Assembly: GCA_903845455.1 (NCBI GenBank)
Contig: CAIMXN010000052.1
Location: forward strand, 1 to 20,382
Length of the DNA stretch: 20,382 nt
Source of the DNA: an uncultured beta proteobacterium
GTDB taxonomy: Bacteria; Pseudomonadota; Gammaproteobacteria; Burkholderiales; Burkholderiaceae
Reading direction: 5' to 3'
Part shown: in pieces, positions 7,524-15,583 of the stretch
How the letters are laid out: every line of letters begins with the position of its first letter
Numbering within the stretch: position 1 is the first letter of the stretch
Translations under genes and position numbers: made by a program
The notes under the pieces: model-generated
Database searches by the model: none
Seen by the model: the letters and a program-made list of their open reading frames with translations, nothing else
What the model was told of the DNA's origin: nothing

Positions 7524-8293
7524 TGAGCTTTTTGCTAGATGTTACGAATGTATCTAAACGCTTTGGGGGAGTACAGGCCCTAGAACAAGTGGGCGTTCAA
7601 GTTCCACCCCAATCAATTGTGGGCTTGATTGGCCCCAATGGTGCCGGTAAGACTACTTTCTTTAATGTCATTACTGGCCTTTATCCTGCTGATGAGGGCA
7701 AGTTTTTATTTGATGAAGTACCATATTCTCCAGAGTCTGTTGCCAAGGTAACGAAGTCTGGATTAGCCAGAACATTCCAGAATATCCGCCTCTTTGGGCA
7801 AATGACTGTCCTTGAGAATGTGATGGTGGGTTGTCACTGTCGATCCAAAGCTGGATTACTTGGGGCAATTTTCCGCTTGCCATCTACAAAAAGAGAAGAG
7901 CAGGCAATTCGGGATAAATCTCAGTCATTGCTAGCTTATGTTGGCTTGAGTCAATTTGCTGATATGCAAGCTCGCAACTTATCTTATGGCCATCAACGTC
8001 GTCTTGAAATTGCTAGGGCTTTAGCTACTGAGCCTAAGCTTTTGGCTTTAGATGAGCCTGCTGCAGGAATGAATGCCACTGAAAAATTAGAGTTGCGTGA
8101 GTTGTTATTACGTGTTCGGGAAGACGGTAAAACCATCTTGTTAATTGAACATGATGTGAGTTTAGTGATGGGTATTTGCGACAACTTAACCGTCTTAGAT
8201 TATGGCAAGGTGATTGCTGCTGGTAAGCCGGCGGATGTGCGCACTCATCCAGATGTTATTCGTGCCTATCTTGGTCACGGGGCTGTGTCATGA
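7523..8293 (+). CDS. livG: branched-chain amino acid ABC transporter ATP-binding protein LivG
   Basis: First of the two ATPases driving the liv importer, 256 residues, cytoplasmic. ABC motifs are complete: Walker A GPNGAGKTT (37-45), Q-loop around Q86 (ARTFQNIRLF), signature LSYGHQRR (153-160, the LSYG variant normal for LivG), Walker B LLALDEP (173-179) and switch histidine H210. The insertion between Q-loop and signature with the CRSKAGLLGAIFRLPS segment is typical of LivG. The ATG at 7523 overlaps the livM TAA (TAATG) and the stop overlaps livF (ATGA), so the permease and ATPase genes are tightly coupled. Confidence 0.95.
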   Translation: MSFLLDVTNVSKRFGGVQALEQVGVQVPPQSIVGLIGPNGAGKTTFFNVITGLYPADEGKFLFDEVPYSPESVAKVTKSGLARTFQNIRLFGQMTVLENVMVGCHCRSKAGLLGAIFRLPSTKREEQAIRDKSQSLLAYVGLSQFADMQARNLSYGHQRRLEIARALATEPKLLALDEPAAGMNATEKLELRELLLRVREDGKTILLIEHDVSLVMGICDNLTVLDYGKVIAAGKPADVRTHPDVIRAYLGHGAVS

Positions 8294-9006
8294 GTAAGAT
8301 GCTATTAAATATTCAGAATCTTAAAGTGGCCTATGGCGGGATTAACGCCGTCAAGGGAATTGATTTTCATGTTAATAAAGGCGAGTTGGTGTCCTTGATT
8401 GGTGCTAATGGCGCCGGCAAGAGCTCGACTTTAAAAGCCATTGCTGGATTAATAAGTCCGGCCGCTGGTGAAATTGAATTTAATCTCCATCAGACAAAAG
8501 CGCTGCCTGCATATGAGCTGGTCAAGCTAGGCCTAGGCTTGGTTCCTGAAGGGCGTGGCGTTTTTAAACGCATGACCATCTTAGAAAATTTACAGATGGG
8601 GGCATTCTTAAACACTGACGCCAAAGCATTTGAGCACAAGTTAGAAGAGGTTTATTTTTACTTCCCAAGGCTAAAGGAGCGCTTATCCCAATTGGCGGGC
8701 ACTTTATCGGGCGGAGAGCAGCAGATGGTGTCCATGGGCAGGGCGATGATGGCCGAACCCAAGTTGCTATTACTTGATGAGCCTTCTATGGGTTTATCGC
8801 CCATCATGGTGGAAACTATCTTTGAGGTGATTCATAACCTTGCTGCCAAGGGTATGACGATATTGCTGGTAGAGCAAAATGCACGCCTAGCCTTGCAGAT
8901 GGCAGATCGTGCTTATGTAATGGAGAGTGGTTTAATTACACTCAGTGGGTCAGGCAAGGAGCTCTTGCAAGACCCCAGGGTGCGAACTGCCTATTTAGGT
9001 GAGTAA
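8290..9006 (+). CDS. livF: branched-chain amino acid ABC transporter ATP-binding protein LivF
   Basis: Second ATPase of the liv importer, 238 residues. Motifs: Walker A GANGAGKSS (38-46), PEGRGVF (86-92, a LivF hallmark), signature LSGGEQQ (139-145), Walker B LLLLDEP (159-165) and the H-loop position replaced by Q in VEQNARLAL (194-202), which is normal for LivF. It presumably forms a heterodimer with LivG beneath LivH/LivM. The ATG at 8290 overlaps the livG stop by 4 bases. It is the last gene of the unit; 22 bases later the argD-like gene ends on the opposite strand, and I see no clear terminator in that gap. Confidence 0.95.
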   Translation: MSKMLLNIQNLKVAYGGINAVKGIDFHVNKGELVSLIGANGAGKSSTLKAIAGLISPAAGEIEFNLHQTKALPAYELVKLGLGLVPEGRGVFKRMTILENLQMGAFLNTDAKAFEHKLEEVYFYFPRLKERLSQLAGTLSGGEQQMVSMGRAMMAEPKLLLLDEPSMGLSPIMVETIFEVIHNLAAKGMTILLVEQNARLALQMADRAYVMESGLITLSGSGKELLQDPRVRTAYLGE

Positions 9007-9028
9007 GTAAGCCAAGACCGGAAAATAC

Positions 9029-10222
9029 TTAGCTTACCTGCTTTAACAACTCACGCAAGATCTTACACATCTGCGCAATTTCATCAGCAGAGACATTCAG
9101 TGCCGGCATAAAGCGTAATAAATTTGGTCTTGGAGAGTTAATTAGCAAACCTTCTGGGCTGCGTTCACGCGCTAGATCAACCAGCTTACTACCGATATCT
9201 TTGTTGAGTATGAGAGCGCGTAGTAGACCTTCGCCACGTTCGCCTTCAAGGCCAAACTCCTCAGAGATGGCAAGGAGTTCAGAGCGTAACAATTGACCTT
9301 TGGCTTTAACGGAGTCTAAAAATCCTGGAGCTAATAATTGCTCAATGACGCTGATACCAACTGCCGTCATTAATGGGTTGCCGTTGTAAGTACCGCCTTG
9401 GTCACCAGGAACAAAGCAGGCCACTGCATCAGTCGCCATTAAGGCTGCCAACGGTACGCCACCACCAATACCTTTCCCCAAGGTCATGATGTCTGGTTCG
9501 ATGCTGTAATGCTGATAAGCAAATAAAGTACCTGTGCGCCCGCAGCCTGCCTGCACTTCATCCACAATCAACAGGATATTGTTTTCTTTGGTGAACTTGC
9601 GCAGGCTGGTCATGAACTCAGCACTCGCCGGAATCACGCCGCCTTCGCCTTGAACGGGTTCAACCATAACCGCTACGGTTTTGTCCGTCACCAGTTTTTT
9701 GACTGAGTCTAAATCATTGAGATCTGCTTTAGGAAAGCCCGGAACTTGTGGGGCAAACATCGTGTCCCAGCCTGGCTTGCCGGAGGCGCTCATGGTAGCA
9801 ATGGTGCGACCATGAAAACTGTGATCAAAGGTAATGATTTCGAAAGCGCCAGACTTATTAGTTTGACCCCATTTGCGCGCTAACTTGATTGCGCCTTCAT
9901 TTGCTTCGGCGCCGCTATTGGCAAAGAAAACTTTATTAAAGCAACTATTGTCGGTAAGCAGATTCGCAAGGAGAATCATCGGCTCGTTATAGAAAGCCGG
10001 GCTTGGATTAATGAGTTTCTTGGCTTGAGCGTTGAGCGCCTCGATCATGCCAGAATTACCATGGCCTAGGCAGTTGACTGCCCAGCCTTGCAAGAAATCT
10101 AAATAGCGCTTGCCATTGTTATCCGTTAGCCATGAACCTTGCCCCTCAACCATAACCAACTCTGGTCTTTGGGTGATGAACATGATGGAGTGAGCATCTA
10201 CGGATTGGGTTGGCTTATTCAT
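9029..10222 (-). CDS. argD: acetylornithine aminotransferase family protein (class III, PLP)
   Basis: Class III PLP-dependent aminotransferase, 397 residues, the length of ArgD. It would move an amino group between N-acetylornithine and 2-oxoglutarate in arginine synthesis, and family members may also act on succinyl-diaminopimelate for lysine. Visible landmarks are NSGAEANEGAIKLAR (102-116), FHGRT (136-140), EPVQGEGGV (188-196), the cofactor aspartate in IVDEVQAGCGRTG (219-231) and the Schiff-base lysine K250 in LGKGIGGGVPLAAL. The PLP-site and fold motifs favour acetylornithine over GABA aminotransferase, but relatives (ornithine, succinylornithine) are hard to separate by eye. No other arg gene lies nearby. 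The ATG at 10222 has no good Shine-Dalgarno; a TATAAC hexamer at 10248-10243 (minus strand) could drive it separately from the reductase gene 42 bases upstream. Confidence 0.88.
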   Translation of the reverse strand: MNKPTQSVDAHSIMFITQRPELVMVEGQGSWLTDNNGKRYLDFLQGWAVNCLGHGNSGMIEALNAQAKKLINPSPAFYNEPMILLANLLTDNSCFNKVFFANSGAEANEGAIKLARKWGQTNKSGAFEIITFDHSFHGRTIATMSASGKPGWDTMFAPQVPGFPKADLNDLDSVKKLVTDKTVAVMVEPVQGEGGVIPASAEFMTSLRKFTKENNILLIVDEVQAGCGRTGTLFAYQHYSIEPDIMTLGKGIGGGVPLAALMATDAVACFVPGDQGGTYNGNPLMTAVGISVIEQLLAPGFLDSVKAKGQLLRSELLAISEEFGLEGERGEGLLRALILNKDIGSKLVDLARERSPEGLLINSPRPNLLRFMPALNVSADEIAQMCKILRELLKQVS

Positions 10223-10264
10223 TCTGATGACTATCTGCAGCGGTTATAAGAAGAGATGATTTTA

Positions 10265-11302
10265 TTATCCCGCAAGATCTGCGGCGCTAGTAAAGGAATC
10301 CGCAAAGAATTCTTCTTCTGGCAGGTGACATTTAGATAAAAAGTCTTGGCGTGCGGCATTGACCATCACTGGAGCCCCACAAGCATATATCTGGAAGTCT
10401 TTTAGGTCTGGATGATCTGCCATCACTGCTTGGTGAACAAAGCCACTACGACCGCTCCAGCCATCTTCTGGTACTGCATCTGAGATTACGGGGATATATT
10501 GAAAGTCAGACAGATCTTTTGCCCAAGCTTCACATAAGGCATTCATGTAAAGGTCGCTCGGACGTCGTCCACCCCAATACAGAGCAATAGGTCTTTGAAT
10601 TTTTTTAGTCCGCATTTGTTCAATGATCGATTTGATGGGGGCAAAGCCTGTACCAGCCGCCACAAAGATGATGGGTTTCTTGGAATCTTCCCTCAAGAAG
10701 AAGCTACCTAGTGGACCTTCAAAGCGGAGAATATCTTTTTCTTTCAGCGCAGGTTCTTTGGTACTAAAGACAAAATCAGTAAAGAGTCCACCCGGTAAAT
10801 GGCGTATATGCAACTCTAGGGGGCCCTCTTGATCTGGCGCATTGGCAATCGAATAAGCGCGCCGCTGGCCATCTTTCAGCAGGAATTCTAAATACTGACC
10901 TGCTAGAAATTGAAAGCGTTCAGAAGCGGGGAGTTGTAATTTCAGAATAGCCACATCACTACTGGGCTTATTAATTGTATTGATGCGACAAGGTACTTTC
11001 CGAATGGCAATATCTCCAGCCCCTTGTACTTCGCGAGCCTCAATGAGTAAATCAGATTGAGGGTGGGCACAGCAAAATAAAGTAGCGCCAGCAGTTTCAT
11101 CAGCACGTGTCATTGCACTTTCACTATGTTGCTGATGGGTCACCTGACCTTCAAGCACTTTCCCTTTACAGGATCCACAGGCCCCATTTTTACAGCCGTA
11201 AGGTAGATTGATATTTTGGCGCAGAGCAGCTTCCAGGACTGTTTCATCCTGATTCACGGTAAATTGTTTGCCGCTCGTTTTGAGCGTGACTTGGTAAGAC
11301 AC
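10265..11302 (-). CDS. 2Fe-2S ferredoxin/FAD/NAD(P)H oxidoreductase (CDP-6-deoxyglucoseen reductase-like)
   Basis: A 345-residue fused electron-transfer protein. An N-terminal plant-type 2Fe-2S ferredoxin domain has Cys ligands at 37, 42, 45 (YGCKNGACGSCKG) and 77 or 78. Then comes an FAD domain with RAYSIAN (148-154) and an NAD(P) domain with AAGTGFAPIK (215-224) and YACGAP near the C-terminus. It would pass electrons from NAD(P)H through FAD to the iron-sulfur centre. Burkholderiales homologues are usually named CDP-4-dehydro-6-deoxyglucose reductase (E3), but no deoxysugar genes are nearby, so I treat that name as doubtful; a reductase for an oxygenase or desaturase is equally possible. 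I chose GTG at 11302, 6 bases after AAAGGA, because the ATG at 11308 abuts that site; a more upstream in-frame ATG at 11464 would overlap the divergent gene. Confidence 0.85.
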   Translation of the reverse strand: MSYQVTLKTSGKQFTVNQDETVLEAALRQNINLPYGCKNGACGSCKGKVLEGQVTHQQHSESAMTRADETAGATLFCCAHPQSDLLIEAREVQGAGDIAIRKVPCRINTINKPSSDVAILKLQLPASERFQFLAGQYLEFLLKDGQRRAYSIANAPDQEGPLELHIRHLPGGLFTDFVFSTKEPALKEKDILRFEGPLGSFFLREDSKKPIIFVAAGTGFAPIKSIIEQMRTKKIQRPIALYWGGRRPSDLYMNALCEAWAKDLSDFQYIPVISDAVPEDGWSGRSGFVHQAVMADHPDLKDFQIYACGAPVMVNAARQDFLSKCHLPEEEFFADSFTSAADLAG

Positions 11303-11338
11303 TCTCATTCCTTTCAATAAATCAGTACGATGTAACTT

Positions 11339-12226
11339 ATGCAATCTTTTGGTAAACCTCGCATCCTGATCGTTGGCTGTGGCGACATTGGTCTCCGAGT
11401 GGCTCAGCAGCTCTGTCGGAACTATCGCGTTTTTGCGCTGACTTCGCAGCAAAGCCGTTTTCAAGAGTTGAGGGGGCTTGGCATCACTCCGATATTGGGG
11501 GATCTGGATAAACCAGAGTCTCTCTGGCGCTTAAACGGTTTAGCTCAAACCGTAATTCATTTAGCACCACCCCAAAGCGTAGGTCATCGTGATAGCCGAA
11601 CCCGCAACCTGATCCGAATTTTAGCCCAAGGCTCCGTTAGCGTCAGTCGCCTCATCTATGTGAGTACCACAGGGGTCTATGGTGACCATCAAGGGGGCCA
11701 TGTTTCTGAACTAACACCAGTAAATCCACAAAGTGAGCGTGCGCAACGTAGGGTCGATGCTGAGCGGGTCTTGCGCCTGTGGGGGCCAGCTCATGGTGTT
11801 GCCGTGACCATTCTGCGCGTACCAGGTATTTATGCTATCAATCGCCTTCCGGTTGATCGCCTGCAAGCGAAGACGCCAGCACTATTGCCTGAGGAGGATG
11901 CTTATTCCAATCATATTCAGAGCGATGATTTGGCACGGCTAGTTTGTGCGGCGGTGTATCACGGCAAACCACAGCGAGTCATTAATGCTTGTGATGGCGG
12001 CGAGACCAAAATGGGGGATTACTTTGATGAAGTGGCGGATGCTTTTGGTTTAGAGCGACCTGCTCGAATGCCTGCTGCAGAACTACAGAAAATAGTGAGC
12101 CCAATGCTGTGGTCATTTATGCGTGAATCTAGGCGCGTGACAAATACGCGGTTGTCTGAACTCAAAACCCCACTACGCTATCCCAGCGTGGCAGAGTTTT
12201 TAAAGACTATTTCCAAGAATCCTTGA
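11339..12226 (+). CDS. NAD(P)-binding epimerase-like (SDR) protein, YeeZ-type
   Basis: A 295-residue extended short-chain dehydrogenase/epimerase-like protein. The Rossmann nucleotide motif is clear: ILIVGCGDIGLRVAQQL with G13, G15 and G18. HLAPPQS (74-80) and YVSTTGVYGDH (107-117) follow as in epimerases. The usual catalytic YxxxK pair is not seen: the expected place reads SERAQRRVDAE (132-142), as in E. coli YeeZ-like proteins, so a classic epimerase reaction is doubtful and the substrate is unknown. The start is ATG at 11339, 36 bases from the divergent reductase start, with TACGAT (11326-11331) 7 bases before it and no Shine-Dalgarno. The 3' end overlaps the converging glnS by 20 bases. 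Confidence 0.8.
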   Translation: MQSFGKPRILIVGCGDIGLRVAQQLCRNYRVFALTSQQSRFQELRGLGITPILGDLDKPESLWRLNGLAQTVIHLAPPQSVGHRDSRTRNLIRILAQGSVSVSRLIYVSTTGVYGDHQGGHVSELTPVNPQSERAQRRVDAERVLRLWGPAHGVAVTILRVPGIYAINRLPVDRLQAKTPALLPEEDAYSNHIQSDDLARLVCAAVYHGKPQRVINACDGGETKMGDYFDEVADAFGLERPARMPAAELQKIVSPMLWSFMRESRRVTNTRLSELKTPLRYPSVAEFLKTISKNP

Positions 12227-13979
12227 GGCCGACTGCGCGATTAAAGACTGGCTTGCCGGGTTTGGAATCAGACTGATCTGCCACAAAGTAGCCGTGCCGC
12301 TCAAACTGAAAACGTTCTTCAGCCTTAAAGTCTTTCATGCAAGGCTCTAGGTAAGCAGTAATTGTTTTCTTTGAGCCCGGATTAATCGTAGCCAAGAAAT
12401 TCTTATCACCACTATCGGGGTGTGGATCGGTAAAGAGGTGATCGTAGATACGCACTTCCGTTGGAATCGCTTCGGCAGCGCTCACCCAATGAATATTACC
12501 TTTAACTTTGTAATTGTTTGACCCCGGCGTCCCACTCTTGCTATCGGCAAAGTGAGTCGCATTAATTTGTGTCACATTGCCATTGGCATCAGTCTCAAAG
12601 CCAGTACATTCAATGACAAAGCCGTGACGCAAGCGTACCCGTCCACCAGGCTGATCACCAATGGGTGGATAGAGTCTAAAGAACCCTTTAACAGGCTCTT
12701 TCATAAAGTCATCTGCTTCAATCCATAACTCACGCGTGAAATTGAACTCACGATTACCCCATTCAGGGTGCTGAGGATGGCGTGGCGCTGCACAAGCTTC
12801 GCTCGCCGTAGCATCAAAGTTTTGAATCACGAGCTTGAGTGGTTTGAGTACAGCAGTAGCGCGTGGCGCCTTGGCTTCTAGATCATCACGCAAGGCTTGT
12901 TCCAGTGTGCTCATATCAATCCAACTGTCCGCTTTCGAGACACCAATGCGCTCACAGAATAGGCGAATACTTTCTGGGGTATAGCCTCTGCGACGTATAC
13001 CCACTATGGTTGGCATGCGCGGATCATCCCAACCCTCGACATGCTTCTCTTCCACTAATTGCAGCAACTTACGTTTGCTAGTGATGGTGTAAGTTAAATT
13101 CAGGCGGGCGAATTCATATTGATGTGGCACGGGATCTTTGAAGATACCCAGCTCTTTTAATGTATTCACAATCCAGTCATAGAGCGGACGATTATTTTCA
13201 AATTCGAGCGTACAAATGGAATGAGAAACATTTTCGAGTGCGTCTGAGATGCAGTGGGTGTAATCGTATAAAGGATAGATGCACCATTTGTTGCCGGTGC
13301 GGTGATGATCGGTATGACGAATACGGTAGACCACTGGATCGCGCATCACGATATTTGGATGTGCCATATCGATTTTTAGGCGCAGAACATGTTCACCATC
13401 TTTAAATTTACCATCACGCATTGCTTGAAAGAGAGCAAGATTTTCTGCAGGGCTGCGGTCGCGGAAAGGACTATTTTTTCCGGCTTGACCAAAGTTGCCG
13501 CGATTGATGTGAATGTCATCAGCACTTTGGCTCTCGACATAGGCCTGCCCGTTTTGTATCAGAATTTCGGCAAACTCATATAAGCGATCAAAGTAGTCGC
13601 TGGCGTGATACAGGTGATCACCCCAGCTAAAACCCAACCATTTAACTGCATCCAAAATACTGTCGGCGTATTCAACATCCTCTTTGACGGGGTTGGTGTC
13701 ATCCAGGCGCATATTGCAACGCGCACCGCCAGACAATGCGTTGTAGTCTGCTGCCAGACCAAAGTTCAAGCAAATACTTTTGGCATGACCAATATGCAGG
13801 TAGCCATTCGGTTCTGGTGGAAAGCGGGTAATGATCGATGGAATTGCTTGACCGGCTAAATCAGTACGCTGAGTAAATGCACCACTGGCTAAGTCATGAT
13901 CAATGATCTGGCGTAAAAAGTTGGAAGGCTCAGCTACCCCGCTGGCAACTGCTTTGGATGGTTTGCTATCTTGGGACAT
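12207..13979 (-). CDS. glnS: glutaminyl-tRNA synthetase
   Basis: Class I aminoacyl-tRNA synthetase that charges tRNA-Gln with glutamine, 590 residues (E. coli enzyme about 554). Motifs (numbering from ATG 13979): the Rossmann signature FPPEPNGYLHIGHAKS with HIGH at 62-65, RLDDTNP (91-97), YPLYDYTHCISDALENVSHS (235-254), a GlnRS hallmark, and the KMSKS-equivalent ITSKRKL (299-305). The beta-barrel anticodon-binding C-terminal part is complete. The first 30-odd residues before the conserved core are extra and probably variable. An in-frame GTG 6 bases upstream (13985) would add two residues; the ATG at 13979 fits a -10 hexamer placed for a leaderless message. It overlaps the end of the epimerase-like gene at its 3' side. 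Confidence 0.96.
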   Translation of the reverse strand: MSQDSKPSKAVASGVAEPSNFLRQIIDHDLASGAFTQRTDLAGQAIPSIITRFPPEPNGYLHIGHAKSICLNFGLAADYNALSGGARCNMRLDDTNPVKEDVEYADSILDAVKWLGFSWGDHLYHASDYFDRLYEFAEILIQNGQAYVESQSADDIHINRGNFGQAGKNSPFRDRSPAENLALFQAMRDGKFKDGEHVLRLKIDMAHPNIVMRDPVVYRIRHTDHHRTGNKWCIYPLYDYTHCISDALENVSHSICTLEFENNRPLYDWIVNTLKELGIFKDPVPHQYEFARLNLTYTITSKRKLLQLVEEKHVEGWDDPRMPTIVGIRRRGYTPESIRLFCERIGVSKADSWIDMSTLEQALRDDLEAKAPRATAVLKPLKLVIQNFDATASEACAAPRHPQHPEWGNREFNFTRELWIEADDFMKEPVKGFFRLYPPIGDQPGGRVRLRHGFVIECTGFETDANGNVTQINATHFADSKSGTPGSNNYKVKGNIHWVSAAEAIPTEVRIYDHLFTDPHPDSGDKNFLATINPGSKKTITAYLEPCMKDFKAEERFQFERHGYFVADQSDSKPGKPVFNRAVGLKDSWK

Positions 13980-13991
13980 GCCCACATTGTA
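13977..13991 (-). promoter_or_regulatory. candidate leaderless promoter of glnS
   Basis: On the minus strand TACAAT (13991-13986) is followed by GTGGGC and then the ATG at 13979, so the predicted transcription start coincides with the start codon. No Shine-Dalgarno is present. A -35-like TTTGTG lies 16 bases upstream (14013-14008). A leaderless mRNA is inferred. Confidence 0.45.
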
Positions 13992-14000
13992 GAGAAAAGC

Positions 14001-14014
14001 CTTTGTTCACAAAG
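14001..14014. repeat. perfect 14-base palindromic element upstream of glnS
   Basis: CTTTGT TC ACAAAG is a perfect inverted repeat with a 2-base centre. It covers the predicted -35 region of glnS and touches the T-tail of the tctA terminator. It could be an operator, or simply chance in an AT-rich gap. Confidence 0.3.
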
Positions 14015-14041
14015 AAAAAGCCCGCAAACTACTTGCGGGCT
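14011..14041 (-). terminator. rho-independent terminator of tctB-tctA
   Basis: A 9-base-pair stem AGCCCGCAA / TTGCGGGCT (14019-14027 with 14033-14041) with loop ACTAC is followed on the minus strand by TTTTCTTT. It lies 21 bases after the tctA stop and points in the tctA direction. Confidence 0.88.
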
Positions 14042-14062
14042 CGTTTCTACAGAGGCTAAAGA

Positions 14063-15565
14063 TTACTCTTCTACGAAGGCTGCCTCTCGGGTTGCCTTGA
14101 CTGCTGGCAAGGCCACGATCACCACCAAAAGGGCCGCTGCGATGAGCAATCCTAAGGAGAGTGGGCGAGTTAAGAAGGTGGTGAAATCGCCACGAGACAG
14201 CAATAGGGCGCGACGGAAATTCTCTTCCATCATCGGTCCAAGAATGAATCCCAAAAGTAATGGTGGCGGTTCGCAACCGAGTTTGTAGAACAGATAACCA
14301 ATTAAACCGAAGGCTGCAGTGACATAGACGTCAAATACCGTGTTATTGACGGTATACACACCGATACAGCAGAACACCAGGATCGCTGGATACATAAAGC
14401 GATAAGGAATCTTTAAGAGCTGTACCCACATCCCAATCAAGGGCAGGTTCAAGATGATCAGCATCATATTGCCGATCCACATGGAAGCAATCAAGCCCCA
14501 AAAGAGGGCCGGGTTACTAGTCATCACCTGTGGTCCGGGCTGAATGTTGTGAATCGTCATAGCACCAACCATCAAAGCCATCACAGCATTCGGTGGAATA
14601 CCCAAAGTGAGCAATGGAATAAAGGAGGTTTGAGCGGCAGCATTATTGGCTGACTCTGGACCTGCAACACCCTCAATGGCGCCTTTGCCAAATTCATGGC
14701 TGTACTTCGAGGATTTCTTTTCAACTGAGTAAGCACCAAACGCAGCCAAAGCGGCGCCACCACCAGGCAGAATGCCTAAGATTGAGCCAATAGTTGTGCC
14801 TCGCAAAATGGCAGGAATCATGCGCTTGATATCTTGCTTGGTAGGAATCATGGTGGTCACCTTGTTCAGGAAACCCTCATCCTCACCTTTCTTCTCTAGA
14901 TTGGTCATGATTTCAGCAAAGCCAAAGACGCCCATTGCGACAGCAACGAAGCCAATACCGTCACTCAACTCAGGAACATCAAATGCATAGCGGGATACAC
15001 CAGAGTTCACATCGGTACCAATCAAGCCCATTAACAAGCCAAGAACGATCATGCCGATTGCCTTGACCAATGAACCAGAAGCTAGAACCACAGCACCAAT
15101 TAAGCCCAATACCATCAAGGAGAAGTACTCCGCAGGACCAAATTTAAACGCCAACTGAGAGAGTGGGGCAGCAAAAGCAGCTAATACTAGAGTTGCTACG
15201 CAACCTGCGAAGAAGGAGCCCATACCAGCGGTAAAGAGGGCTACACCCGCTCGACCGTTTCGAGCCATTTGGTAGCCATCGATCGCCGTCACTACCGAGG
15301 ACGTTTCCCCAGGAATGTTGAGCAAAATGGCAGTGGTAGAGCCGCCGTACTGTGAGCCGTAATAAATACCAGCCAACATGATCAATGCGGCAATCGGAGG
15401 CAAAGCATAGGTTGCTGGCAAGAGCATCGCAATCGTGGCGATAGGGCCCAGACCAGGAAGAACGCCAATTAGGGTGCCAAGTATGCAACCAATAAAGCAG
15501 TAGAGGAGGTTCTGCAGCGTAAACGCCGTATCGAAACCAAGGGCTAAATTAGAAAATAAGTCCAT
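14063..15565 (-). CDS. tctA: tripartite tricarboxylate transporter large permease TctA
   Basis: Large membrane subunit of a TTT-family secondary transporter, 500 residues (the usual size), with about 11-12 hydrophobic segments. Family motifs occur in both halves: GVLPGLGP (34-41) with YGGSTTAILLNIPGE (73-87), and the pseudo-repeat GILPGGGAALAAF (264-276) with GPESANNAAAQTSFIPLLTLG after it. These glycine-rich loops reflect the internal duplication of the family. With TctB and a periplasmic binding protein (TctC/Bug) it would import carboxylates such as citrate, driven by ion gradients; the substrate is unknown. No TctC gene is in the window. The ATG at 15565 has an AGGA-type site upstream and follows tctB by 18 bases. 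A strong terminator follows the stop. Confidence 0.93.
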   Translation of the reverse strand: MDLFSNLALGFDTAFTLQNLLYCFIGCILGTLIGVLPGLGPIATIAMLLPATYALPPIAALIMLAGIYYGSQYGGSTTAILLNIPGETSSVVTAIDGYQMARNGRAGVALFTAGMGSFFAGCVATLVLAAFAAPLSQLAFKFGPAEYFSLMVLGLIGAVVLASGSLVKAIGMIVLGLLMGLIGTDVNSGVSRYAFDVPELSDGIGFVAVAMGVFGFAEIMTNLEKKGEDEGFLNKVTTMIPTKQDIKRMIPAILRGTTIGSILGILPGGGAALAAFGAYSVEKKSSKYSHEFGKGAIEGVAGPESANNAAAQTSFIPLLTLGIPPNAVMALMVGAMTIHNIQPGPQVMTSNPALFWGLIASMWIGNMMLIILNLPLIGMWVQLLKIPYRFMYPAILVFCCIGVYTVNNTVFDVYVTAAFGLIGYLFYKLGCEPPPLLLGFILGPMMEENFRRALLLSRGDFTTFLTRPLSLGLLIAAALLVVIVALPAVKATREAAFVEE

Positions 15566-15583
15566 TTTTTGAGTCCTGGTTTG

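Noticed and set aside
4241..9006. The five-gene transporter cluster as a candidate novel system
   Set aside because: Every gene has the full motifs of a standard liv ABC importer in the usual order; only the internal terminator deserves comment.
9007..9037. Possible terminator between livF and argD (GTAAGC / GCTTAC)
   Set aside because: Only six base pairs with a 19-base loop and no T-run on either strand.
11303..11464. Longer N-terminus for the 2Fe-2S reductase starting at ATG 11464
   Set aside because: It would overlap the divergent epimerase-like gene by 126 bases and adds residues unlike any ferredoxin domain; the ferredoxin fold begins right after the GTG at 11302, which has a well-spaced AAAGGA.
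14007..14288. Open frames on both strands across the 3' end of tctA and its terminator
   Set aside because: They run antisense or out of frame to tctA, cross a terminator, and resemble no protein family.
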